Assembly: GCF_016801865.2 (NCBI RefSeq)
Contig: NC_068937.1
Span: forward strand, 98,853,437-98,917,436
Length of the DNA: 64,000 nt
DNA from: Culex pipiens pallens
Taxonomy: Eukaryota > Arthropoda > Insecta > Diptera > Culicidae
Direction: 5' to 3'
Shown here piece after piece: positions 41,150-49,982 of this stretch. The notes beneath the pieces were generated by a model. The model ran no database searches. It was given only the letters and a program-made list of their open reading frames with translations, and was not told the DNA's origin. The position numbers and the translations under genes were made by a program. The stretch's first letter is position 1. Each line of letters begins with the position of its first letter.

Positions 41150-41496
41150 AAGAAGGACTCATTTGTGAGCATTACCACTATGGGACTCATATTTGAAAAT
41201 TTTTCAGAGGGACAAACCAACTTGCTGTGAATTCTTGAATTGATAGAACAAAGTGGTAAGTATTATTAGTGTAGCATAAAGTAAACTGAAAATAGAAGCT
41301 GGTCCAGTATCTAACTGAAATTCGACCAAAATGTAAATGGGACATTTATGCGAACATGGGCAGTAAAGTACTGTTAAGTAATGCATTTGACGAAAGCTCG
41401 GAATATTGTCAAAGGATGGTTCTTGTAAGAAAACTAGTCATTATATTTATTTAAAGAGATGATTAAGAGTGAGAGTGTTTGAAGATCTGATAAGCA

Positions 41497-42098
41497 TTAA
41501 CACTCAAACGCTCGGGTAGTCATTTGACCCCTATTTTTTTTTTCTTAAAAATCTCATAACTTTTGGTAAAATTTTCCAATTTGCAAAAGATCCAGATTTG
41601 TCTATATTTTGAACTGCCAGATGGGGGACCGCCGGAAATGATGCAAAACTTCAAGGCATCATCCTAATTCATCATCCTGCAAAAATAATTAACATGGTTA
41701 AGTCCTACGGGGCACCGGAGCCGGTTCCAGTTGAGGACCAATCCACATCAGCTCAGTGAACCGTTTCCGGTTGGAACCTGTTCCATTGTCCGAAGTTCTT
41801 GACCATGTCATGTATCTATGCATTAGGATGATGCCTTGAAGTTTTCCATAATTTCCGGTATTATTCTGTGAAATAGTAATTGTTATATTGACCAAAAACC
41901 TATAAAGGAGGGTCGAGGTACTCCAACGTAATCCGGAATATCTCCGGTTAAAGTGGACCATATTTTTCCCCCATCTGACAGTTTAAAATATAGACAAATC
42001 TGGATCTTTTGCAACTGGAAGGATCCAAATTGAACAATTTTACCAAAAGTTATGAAATTTTTAAGAAAAAAAATAGGGGTCAAGCGTTTGAGTGTTAA
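41497..42098. mobile_element. TTAA-flanked fold-back MITE
   Basis: TTAA at 41497-41500 is followed by CACTCAAACGCT, and AGCGTTTGAGTG precedes TTAA at 42095-42098. The inverted arms extend well inside, for example AAGATCCAGATTTGTCTATA near 41590 and its complement near 41990-42010. A second inverted pair, AAGGCATCATCCTAAT and ATTAGGATGATGCCTT, brackets the centre. The TTAA duplication points to the piggyBac superfamily (inference). No transposase is encoded. Confidence 0.8.
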
Positions 42099-42544
42099 TT
42101 AAACAAATTGACAAAGAAAAAAAATCAATTAACCAGAAATTGTAGAAATGGACCCATTCTAACACTTTTAAGAATCAAATTTGTTTGAAAGTGAAGCGTG
42201 ATCAACATGTTTGTTTGAAAATATTGAAAAAAATATTGCTTTTTATTTTCTATTGCTGTTTCAATCCAATTTTGACTTTTTTTCAAATCGCAGTTTCAAT
42301 TAAGTTATTTCTTGTGCTTTAAATAAAAAGAGAATTTCATGTCACGCTTATTTATAATAAAATGTTAACAAAACTGAATTTTATAATGAAAAAAAAAAGT
42401 AAATGGTTTCAATTAACTACCGTAACTACAGTGACATCGATAGCTGTGGTGACATTTATAAGTCCAAGATTTTTGATTTTTTTTGCAAAATGAAAAATAC
42501 GAATTAAATACAAACGGAATGGTATGGAACTATACTGAGCTTGG
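42099..42544. other. AT-rich intergenic sequence
   Basis: No gene, RNA or repeat is supported here; low complexity with A and T runs. Confidence 0.5.
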
Positions 42545-42546
42545 TA

Positions 42547-42734
42547 CACTCAAAGTAAAAAGTATCCTTTTTTCAAGTTCACCCGTCGTCACCCTTTAAA
42601 AGGGTATCGAAAATGTACTGAATTTGACATACCCTTTTAAAAGGGCGACGCCGGGTAAACTTTAAAAAAGGATAGAAAGTATCCTTTTTGAGGATTGAAA
42701 GTACCCTTTTGAGGGATACTTCTGACTTTGAGTG
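42547..42734. mobile_element. TA-flanked short MITE
   Basis: A 188-bp element with ends CACTCAAAGT and ACTTTGAGTG, bordered by TA on both sides (42545-42546 and 42735-42736). It contains repeated AAAAAGTATCC/GGATACTTTC words and CCCTTTTAAAAGGG, so the whole folds back on itself. Such structure and the TA duplication are typical of mariner-type MITEs. Confidence 0.8.
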
Positions 42735-42848
42735 TAGATATGTGTCCAAATTATTTCAATAGGATAATTTGAATACTCACAGTGTCATGTACTTCTCAAT
42801 GAGAATGATTTTGCATTGGGAAATGGACTGTTTTATGGGATTCTTTGG

Positions 42849-42972
42849 GAGCGTGATTTTATTACGTGACGCCAAATTAGGATTTTTGACTCCCCTACCT
42901 TTCTCTCGTAACAAAACTTAAAAAAAACCTACGACCTCCTCAAAACTGCGTTACGTAATAAAAGAACGCTCC
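42849..42972. mobile_element. Short inverted-repeat MITE
   Basis: About 124 bp whose ends, GAGCGTGATTTTATTACGTG and TTACGTAATAAAAGAACGCT, are inverted copies. The hexamer CTTTGG lies at both sides (42843-42848 and 42973-42978) and may be the target duplication. Non-coding. Confidence 0.72.
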
Positions 42973-43049
42973 CTTTGGACAAAACTACACTAAGAACAAT
43001 ATGTTTTTCACATTTTTGACCGTCAAAATATCAATAATCCTTTTCCTAT

Positions 43050-43285
43050 GATATCATTGATGGAATCGGTTCTTAGATTACCAGAGATCAATTTTTTTTC
43101 ATAATTTTGGAAAAATATTTTTGCAATTAAGTGAATAACTGGTCCGACCCGCAGCCAGTTGTATTTTTAGCGTGAAGTTCAGATAAAAACAAATTCAAAA
43201 TATGTTTTCTACCATTTATCAAAGATATGTTAACTGGTTATGTCCATGGTCATCTGAGAACCGATTCCATCAATGAAATAGTAAA
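43050..43285. repeat. Inverted repeat pair around GATGGAATCGGTTCT
   Basis: ATTGATGGAATCGGTTCTTA near 43061 is mirrored by GAACCGATTCCATCAATG near 43239. Roughly 35 bases match on each arm, separated by about 150 bp. It could be a small fold-back element; ends and duplications were not resolved. The rest of 42979-43619 shows no gene. Confidence 0.6.
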
Positions 43286-43626
43286 AAAAGTGACGATTTT
43301 TATCTGACGCTCCAAAATGTAAAACAAAATTTACGAAAGGTTTGGCTGGCTTAATTTTATGTAATTGATACAATACAATTGATACAAGTGTGCTACACTT
43401 TGAGGTCAATTTAAAAAAAAAGAAAAACAGTGACTTTTGGTTTCCAAATAACAACCTTCAACAAAACATTTTTTTTTTTTTTATAAAACAATAGATTTTT
43501 TTATGCAACGTATTGTGTGGCCTATCTTAGTACGTGTTTAAAAAATAGTAATCTTGTGACAAGTCTTATCGTTAAGTTAATATTTGAAAAATAAATTAAA
43601 ACCATATCAATGTCACTCAGGTTAAC

Positions 43627-44475
43627 AGAGTCTCCTACGTTTGGCGAAGACTCGAAAGGCGAAATCACAAAAGGCGAAAATTCATTAGGCGAAATGTATT
43701 AAAAGGCGAAAATCACATAAGGCGAAAAGCACACGTGGCGAAAAAATACCCAAAGTACGCGCCAGGTGGCCGTGTGCATCTCGGCCGCGGCCTCGGTGCA
43801 CACGGCCACCTGGCGCGTACTTTGGATATTTTTTCGCCGCATGTATTTTGTATAAAGCATTTCCTCTAATATTCCTGTTCTTTTTTGAAATATTTTTTTA
43901 CAGATTTTACATTAATGATGTTACAATCACAATTATTTTGTTCTGTGTTAAAAACCATTTTTTAGACCAAAACAAACCTCTCTAGATAATATATTATATT
44001 TGGTTCGCCAAAGTCAGATTCCCCTTGAGTGTAGCAGCGTACTAAACTTCCAGAAGTCGTGTGTTCGTTGCACATACCGGAATGGTAAAGAGTTAAACAT
44101 GCATAAACATTACACAATACAACTACAGATCAACTAAACCACGTAAAAGGGCCAAAACGAAGTCTAAGTTTTAAGGTCCGATTATAAAGATAATAAACAT
44201 ATGAAACACATTTTAAAAAATAGCCTTTTAAAAATACTCTAGATGTGTAAACAAGCAATACATCCACGAACGAGCTGGATGGATTGTTTGTTTACACTTT
44301 GTACTTCATTGTCGGAGAGAAAGGAAGAATCCTAATCAAATAATACTTTTTCGCCATTTGATCCATTTCGCCTTTTGTGCTATTTCGCCTAAAGTGGTGG
44401 GTCTACTTGTTCGCCTTTTGAATTTTCGCCTTTCGAGATCTCGCCTATTCAGTTATCGCCTTTTGTGGCAATCCC
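43627..44475. mobile_element. Element with AGGCGAAA arrays at both ends
   Basis: The left end holds several AGGCGAAA/GGCGAAA motifs (43638-43745), and the right end holds the mirror TTTCGCC/TTCGCCTTTTG many times (44345-44465). GGTTAAC flanks both sides (43620-43626 and 44476-44482), a possible target duplication. A palindrome of about 100 bp sits at 43738-43837. Subterminal motif clusters like these are known transposase-binding sites in several DNA transposon families. Internal 43.84-44.34 kb is AT-rich without a recognised gene. Confidence 0.65.
43738..43837. repeat. Near-perfect 100-bp palindrome
   Basis: The left half GGCGAAAAAATAC, CCAAAGTACGCGCCAGG is mirrored by CCTGGCGCGTACTTTGG and ATATTTTTTCGCC. 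The centre is GGCCGCGGCC (43783-43792), so there is almost no loop. Only a few mismatches were seen (43749, and the pair around 43781-43782). It would form a strong cruciform or hairpin and is much more GC-rich than its surroundings. Confidence 0.88.
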
Positions 44476-44482
44476 GGTTAAC

Positions 44483-44857
44483 GGTACCTGATTTATCTGA
44501 AATTTTAACACAAATATCTACAACTTACTTGTATTAATTATGTGACCAGCAAATTATGCACTGATGGATATTTTAAAACTGTTATGAAACTTTAAATGCT
44601 GTAATTAAACTTCGCTGGGCATCTCAAAGATTTATGCAGACTTTTAGCCAAACAATAAAAAACAAATCCGTCATAGTGCGAATCCTCAGAAAATGACTGT
44701 TCATAAAAAATGATTTTATATTTCATCGGAAGTAATTGTTGTTTTTTTTTGGTGATCTGGGTATAGTACAAAAAAAAACAATAATTGCGGCTTTACTTTC
44801 TTTATCAAATAATATCAACATTTTTCTCTATTGCCTTCCTTGGATTTTAAAATATAG
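44483..44857. other. AT-rich intergenic sequence
   Basis: Nothing supported; no open frame or repeat recognised. Confidence 0.5.
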
Positions 44858-45015
44858 GAGGAAGAAGACGTTTCGTATAAAGTCAGGTCGAGCCAATTAA
44901 AGTGAAATCAAAAAAGTTTGTGAAAATCTGTGATAATGTTATCTATTTCATTGGAGCTCCAATGGAAATATAGCTTCCGATTTGAAATAAGTTTCAATAT
45001 ATTTAGGGGAAATAA

Positions 45016-45894
45016 ACCCATTTTAAGCCTAATAAGCGGTCTTGTTTGAATGATGCTGGATAATCTGGAGTGTTCCTTGAAATTCAGTAAAACCAAGTAC
45101 ACCAACGAGTAGAGCAACTTTTTGTGAACATTTCTGTTTATTTTCACTTTTATTAAAAGTTATGCTATTCCTTTTACAAGCATTTTAAAAAAATATTTCA
45201 AAAACGCATTCTAATCATTCGTGTGCATTGGGCCACGCCCATTTTTCTATTTTCAGCTTAGTTCTTTTTTTCTTCCAACGTTCGTTTGGGTCTGCTTCGT
45301 GCTGCCAAAATTGATGAAATTTTGAGCGAACACTCACGAAAAGTAGCATTTATAGAGAAAGTTTCCTGGCAACACCACAAGCGCTGCTGGTGGTGTTGGT
45401 GGCCACCCTTTGTTCTTTATTTGCCTTTGCCTCTCGCTCGGTTTTCTTCAGGCTTCGCTTGGAATGGGTCATCAAGATTGAAACGTCAAAAGACTTGGCG
45501 CGTTTGTTTTTTTGATGGCGCTTGCTAATTATTTACATGTTTCGGGATTGTTTTTCAAGTGAGTGACTAAGTAACGGTCAAAAGAACATGTTGCCGGTAG
45601 TTGGAAGCAATTTTATATCTTAAGCGCTTTGAAATCGTTAGCGCAAGTGAAAAGATATTGATGGCGACTTTCGTTAAGCAGTTAACCTCTGATCTTGCGT
45701 GTGGATGTGTGTGCCACCAAAATGATGAGAAATGGTCTCGCAAAATAGAAATTATGATCAAAAGTGCATTAAATTTGATCTTTTTGGCCAGTAAGTGGCA
45801 TACATTTGCGTGCTTACTCGAGGCGGTGCTGTTGCTGGTAAGTTTACAGCCTAAATAGTATTTTTGGAGCTTTAATCGAGCATCAAACTCTCCA
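45016..45894 (+). other. Sequence between the arms, possibly captured host DNA
   Basis: About 880 bp with higher GC content than the arms. A polypyrimidine stretch with TTTTCTATTTTCAG ends at 45256, resembling a 3' splice site. GTAAGT at 45791 and at 45838 resembles 5' splice sites. Open frames 45286-45528 and 45601-45858 have no recognised domains, and a stop (TAG, 45598-45600) separates them, so no single reading frame links the splice-like sites. Captured non-coding exon or chance are both possible. Confidence 0.3.
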
Positions 45895-45945
45895 TATGAC
45901 GAAGATAGGTGTTTGATTAGAAAGGGTATATTTCCCCTATTTGAT

Positions 45946-46024
45946 GGTGAATAAGTTTCAAGATATTTATTTGATGGTGAATAATAAATTCACCATCAAA
46001 TAAATATCTTGAAACTTATTTCAA
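45946..46024. repeat. Hairpin within the right arm
   Basis: AAGTTTCAAGATATTTATTT and GATGGTGAAT are mirrored by ATTCACCATC and AAATAAATATCTTGAAACTT, with a loop of about five bases. Stem over 30 bp, no mismatch noticed. Confidence 0.85.
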
Positions 46025-46224
46025 ATCGGAAGCTATATTTCCATTGGAGCTCCAATGAAATAGATAACATTATCACAGATTTTCACAAACTTTTTTGATT
46101 TCACTTTAATTGGCTTAGTGCGTCCATCCCGGGAATTCCCGGGACAAAAATCCCGGGATTTTTCTAAAACCGGGAATTCCCGAATCCCGGGATTTTTTGT
46201 AATTTGTCCCGGGAAATCCCGAAA

Positions 46225-47345
46225 CCCGAACAGACGGTAATAACTAAATTCATGCCATTTCAATAACAAATACTGTTAAAATAACAGAAAGTGTTATGGA
46301 GTATTCTTGCAAAATCCAATTTTGCATAACTGCCTATAATTGAAAATTCGGCTATTATGCCAAATCAAGTATTCCGAGAAAAACGCGTTTTAGTGTTTGT
46401 CACAAAATCTCCGTCAAGGCAATTTCCCATAAGAGTGGTTTGGTTTTTCGCATCGGCAGCCAAGTCTAAACACTATTTCAGTGCAGTTCAAGTTCCAGAA
46501 GATGCGTTGGAACATCCTCTACCAACTGGTGCTAATATCTCGTTTTTGCCAAAAGTGGATATTAGCCGTTTTTTCAATGGTGGGCAGATAAGAGTTTACT
46601 AACAGTTTATGTTATCATAACCAGCGATGGAATAATCATCATCAAAAGAAAATCATTGGACGTTCATCAAGAGAAAAAATCCGAAGGGAGCATGACTCTC
46701 GTCTCTCGCGCACGAAAAATCGTTAAAAGGAATCTAAAAAAATCATCATCTTGATTATTCGGCGGAACATCTTATTCACTATTACACTTGCAAGTGTAAC
46801 GTCACACGTCGAAAAACGATCTGTCACAGTTTGTAAATGGGCAATGTGTGTAAACAAAGTGAAATAAATATTTTTAAGTGGTGCTGACAAGGAAATTCAC
46901 AAAAAATCATCAGCAGATTGATTTTTTTGAAGAATTTCTGGAGCGATTTTCTTTTGCGTGATTTGCCTCATCTCTTTTTCGCGGATGAAGAAAGTTCGCT
47001 AGCGAAATTGATTTTTTTGCGATTATTCCATCCCTGATCATAACAAAATTTGTTATTGGTGTGATATTGATTGCAAGCCAAAACAACTTAGGAATAACAT
47101 TTTTTGCTATGGAAGAATATCTCAAACTGTTATTGGGATGATCGGATTAGTTGTTAAAATAACAAAAAATAATAACATAGATTTGTTCGAAGAATAACTA
47201 AACATGATGTCAGTCTGTCATTACAATAACAATCCAATAACAAAAAAATCATAACGGCGAATAACAAAACTTGTTATAAATAACATAAAATGTTATTGGC
47301 CTAGTATTTTCAAACATCAAAAATTGTTATTTCCGTCTGCTCGGG
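46225..47345 (+). mobile_element. AATAAC-rich MITE, copy split by another MITE
   Basis: The left end CCCGAACAGACGGTAATAAC and right end GTTATTTCCGTCTGCTCGGG are inverted. The sequence matches 56361-56806 but is interrupted by a 415-bp insertion at 46622-47036. Additional sequence at 46310-46600 is not found in the shorter copy, so either an earlier insertion or a longer subfamily member is present. An open frame at 46357-46602 has no recognised domain. Confidence 0.8.
46622..47036 (+). mobile_element. hAT-like MITE, copy 2 (complete)
   Basis: A 415-bp element with ends CAGCGATGGAATAATC and GATTATTCCATCCCTG. It is flanked by an exact 8-bp duplication ATCATAAC (46614-46621, 47037-47044). The uninterrupted sister MITE (near 56485) has the single sequence GTTATCATAACAAAATTT, which is the empty site. 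The 8-bp duplication and CAGGGATGG-type end fit the hAT superfamily. No coding capacity. Confidence 0.93.
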
Positions 47346-47639
47346 AATTGAAAAAAAAACAAATTTTGGTCTGAAAATTCAGATTTGGTTGTAGAAATAG
47401 ATGAACAGTTGAATACATAGTAAGCGATACGATTTTTAAAGCATTAAAATCTCAAAAAAATCAAAAAAAGAGTATTTTATTTACTTATATTTAGGATCAA
47501 AAAAAAAAAAAAAAAAAACCATCCACATTAACGACCCCCGGGTCTTTTGTGGTCTCTATTGCAAGTTTCTGCTCGAACCTAGGAGTCCGAAGGCTTGAAT
47601 GGGGAGAGCACCCAAACCTCTTTCTACTCCAAGGAACCT

Positions 47640-47700
47640 TCCACCCCAGTGTTTGAACTGACGACCTTTGGATTGCGAGTCCAACCGCCGCCAGCGATTC
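47640..47700 (-). pseudogene. Second tRNA-like unit of the SINE
   Basis: On the minus strand TTGGACTCGCAATCCAA forms a five-pair anticodon stem with loop CTCGCAA (anticodon CGC, Ala-like). GTTCAAAC follows as a B-box-like T-arm. The acceptor stem is not clear. Confidence 0.5.
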
Positions 47701-47836
47701 CACCGGAGTAGGCTTGGTTTGGTGTGTTGTTTGTACTTATGGCATGGAGACGACTCCTACACCTGGAATGGCTTAACGGCCTAAAAACAACCAAGGCCGG
47801 GACCGACATTTTACTTCCTCATCCGATGGAAGGTTG

Positions 47837-47910
47837 GAGCAGATGGGAATCGAACCCAGAATCTTCCGCTTACAAAGCGGACAGCGTAACCATTCAGCCA
47901 CGCACTGCTC
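47837..47910 (-). pseudogene. tRNA-Thr(TGT)-like head of the SINE
   Basis: The cloverleaf is largely readable on the minus strand. Acceptor GAGCAG pairs with CTGCTC. The A-box region is GTGGCTGAATGG. The anticodon stem TCCGC/GCGGA encloses loop TTTGTAA with anticodon TGT. The T-arm is GGGTTCGATTCCC. It could recruit Pol III. The position inside a SINE with target duplications indicates an element part, not a host tRNA gene. Confidence 0.75.
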
Positions 47911-47927
47911 ACTGCTATATTTAGGAT

Positions 47928-48600
47928 ATCAAATTTAAAAAAATATCCTATTAAATTATTTTTCATCAAATACCGGCAAAATCTGGGGCAAATCAGGACA
48001 AATGTAACGAATTAAGACAGCTATTGAAGCCATTTTTTGCATAATGACTTCGGTTCAAACAGGAACAGATCATTATAATTCCTAGTATTCGATTTCCAAT
48101 TATATTCCTCTAAAATCTCCTGTACCTATTCAGACTGTAGTCCTGATTTTCATCAGTCCTGATTTTCATCAGTTCATCAGGTAGTAACATAAAAATAATT
48201 TGTAAAATATGTTTTATATAAACAAGAAATTCAAAACTTATCTAAAATTTAACATTGGCTGGAATCATTTTATTTGTTGTCGCTTATTGTTTTTTTTTTT
48301 GAGACATTTTCAAAGAAAATTTTCGAGCTTTTGTAGGCATGTCATATAAAAAATATTTAAAAGTAATATATTCATTTAAAACACTTATTTAATTTGAATC
48401 ACAATTGAATTAAAAATTTAAGTTCATTTAAAATCCAAAGCACAACAGAGGATAAAAAAACAATTTTTAATTTCTTTTAATCTATTTCAAAATGGTCGTC
48501 CTTGTTTAGATTGAAGTGTAGATTATCACTAATTAATATTGTTCTGCTTATTTTATGATTTTAAGTTTGAAAACATATCAAATATTATGAAAACATAGGT
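47928..48600. other. AT-rich interior of the hAT-like element
   Basis: No transposase-like frame, RNA or further insertion recognised. CCCGGG subterminal repeats begin near 48620. Confidence 0.5.
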
Positions 48601-48749
48601 TTTATGACAGCTTTAAAAATTTCCCGGGATCCCGGGAATTCCCGGGATTTCAAAAATATTTTTCCCGTTTCCCGGGAAATTCAAAACCCGGGAAAATTGG
48701 ACGCCCTAAATTGGCTCGACCTGACTTTATACGAAACGTCTTCTTCCTC

Positions 48750-49920
48750 TTGCTTGCAAGACAAGTCAAGTTAAAAAAAAAAATACACAATCCCCATTAT
48801 TATTCTTCCTTCGACTTCCCAAGGCAACAATGTTTGATCATTGTCTCAGACCACTAATAATGTTATGTAAAATGGGAACGCACCCACATGTGATCGATCA
48901 AATTAATAGGATGGTTTTGTGATTGTTATCCCTGGACAAAGAATCTCTTCTGCTAACGAAAATAATGTACGGCTCAGAAGATCAATCTCGAGATGAAGAA
49001 AGAACTATCCTTTGGATGCCTCCTTTTTTTCCAGGGCAATCCTGCTTGGAAGTCTCCGGGGTGCTGATTGGAAGATATTTTTGAACTTTGGAAAAAGGCT
49101 TTTCGATAAGACACACTCCATCGCACACATGCTGGGCAGCAGCCTTATCGGAACATGGTTTACATACGAAATATTTACTGTACTAAATTACGCACAAGCC
49201 AAAGAAAATCACACCCCCCTTCGTACGCACAAAGACACAGAAAGTGGGGGTACTTCTTTTCTTACAGCCTATCAGCATAAAATTGACCACAAACGCACAC
49301 ACACACACGCACAAACTTACAAGATGTACATCGAATCCAAGCACAAAAGTCCATCTTTTAGTCCGAGCAAAAAAATAAGCAAAATAACAAGAAGAGATTC
49401 TCAAGAACCGGACCCCCGGAAAGGTACCGACCGAAGGTTCTTTTGCGAGAAGCCATTTCTTGTACCGGCTAAGCCCAGGTCCAGGCCTAGCTTCTGGACT
49501 CTGTGGTATCGACCCAAAGATATAGAACTCACCCCTCCCACCCCTTCCCCCTCTTACGCACTTTCTAGCCCACTAATTGCAATCATTCAGATGCAGAGTT
49601 GCACAAGAATAAGAAGAATCTTTCCCCCGCACCATTAGAAGGCGAAATGCATTTGTGCATGTGCACTCACACACACACCCACGTGTGCATTGCATATTTA
49701 TTCCAAACAACATTATTATAAATTTCTGGCCCGGCCTGTTCGGACCTTGGCCGGCAAGGAAGTGAGTGGCAACCGGAAGAACAAGACCAAGTTTTGCAAA
49801 AAGATAAAGCAGAAGAAGAAGAACGACTTTTCTGAAAAACTGAGGAGACTTGCTGATTCTGTTCTTGTGGGCTTTGGTGGACCACCCTCTCCCTCCCTGA
49901 TGACTGGCTCTTGGCGTTGA
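48750..49920 (+). other. Unassigned segment with a 208-codon open frame
   Basis: An open frame at 49012-49638 encodes 208 residues with no recognisable domain. The part around residues 60-110 derives from a CA-rich simple repeat (near 49297-49315). A smaller frame (49690-49920) is lysine-rich. Moderately GC-rich composition makes chance frames likely. No start context, splice pattern or homology could be used, so I do not call a gene; a host exon cannot be excluded. Confidence 0.3.
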
Positions 49921-49982
49921 TGAGTAGGGGAGAGCAGTTTTATTTGGTCATTGTTAATTGATCAATGAAATCAAACTGTTTT

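Larger units (their letters stand above)
39648..41362. mobile_element. Inverted-end element of about 1.7 kb hosting two MITEs
   Basis: The left boundary reads ACATGTTCGCATAAATGTCT and the right boundary is its near complement, GACATTTATGCGAACATGGG. Related GGACATTT/GGACAAAA words recur inside. Two further MITEs are inserted: 40136-40503 and about 40680-41149. No transposase-like protein is visible in the remaining 0.9 kb, so this is probably a non-autonomous or decayed element. Confidence 0.55.
47498..47915 (-). mobile_element. Dimeric tRNA-type SINE
   Basis: A 418-bp insertion flanked by the 12-bp duplication TATATTTAGGAT (47486-47497 and 47916-47927). On the minus strand it begins with a tRNA-Thr-like unit (47837-47910), then a middle part, then a second tRNA-like unit near 47640-47700, and ends in a T run (A run on the plus strand, 47499-47518). 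Dimeric tRNA SINEs are known in Culex (the Twin family). Membership in that family is not shown here. Confidence 0.82.
46116..48708. mobile_element. hAT-like element with CCCGGG subterminal repeats
   Basis: Ends TAGTGCGTCC and GGACGCCCTA are inverted repeats with one mismatch, flanked by an exact 8-bp duplication AATTGGCT (46108-46115 and 48709-48716). Both ends carry dense CCCGGGAATTCCCGGG-type motifs (46126-46230 and 48620-48695). An 8-bp duplication and subterminal palindromes fit the hAT superfamily. No transposase frame is seen; the interior is AT-rich and filled by later insertions, so the element is non-autonomous or decayed. Confidence 0.86.
44858..48749. mobile_element. Inverted-repeat element, outermost layer of a nested pile
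   Basis: Left end GAGGAAGAAGACGTTTCGTA (44858) is mirrored at the right end by TACGAAACGTCTTCTTCCTC (ending 48749). The left arm runs to about 45015, through GTCAGGTCGAGCCAATTAAA and GGAGCTCCAATGGAAATATA. The right arm (45895-46115) is interrupted by a 2593-bp hAT-like element and resumes at 48717. Removing the insertion gives an element of about 1.3 kb with 0.88 kb of non-repeated DNA between the arms. Confidence 0.82.

Noticed and set aside
47837..47910. Functional tRNA-Thr gene
   Set aside because: The cloverleaf is fair, but it lies inside a SINE flanked by a 12-bp target duplication.
49012..49638. 208-codon plus-strand gene
   Set aside because: Part of it comes from a CA repeat, no domain is recognisable, and no supporting splice or promoter signals could be read. 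Kept only as an unassigned segment.
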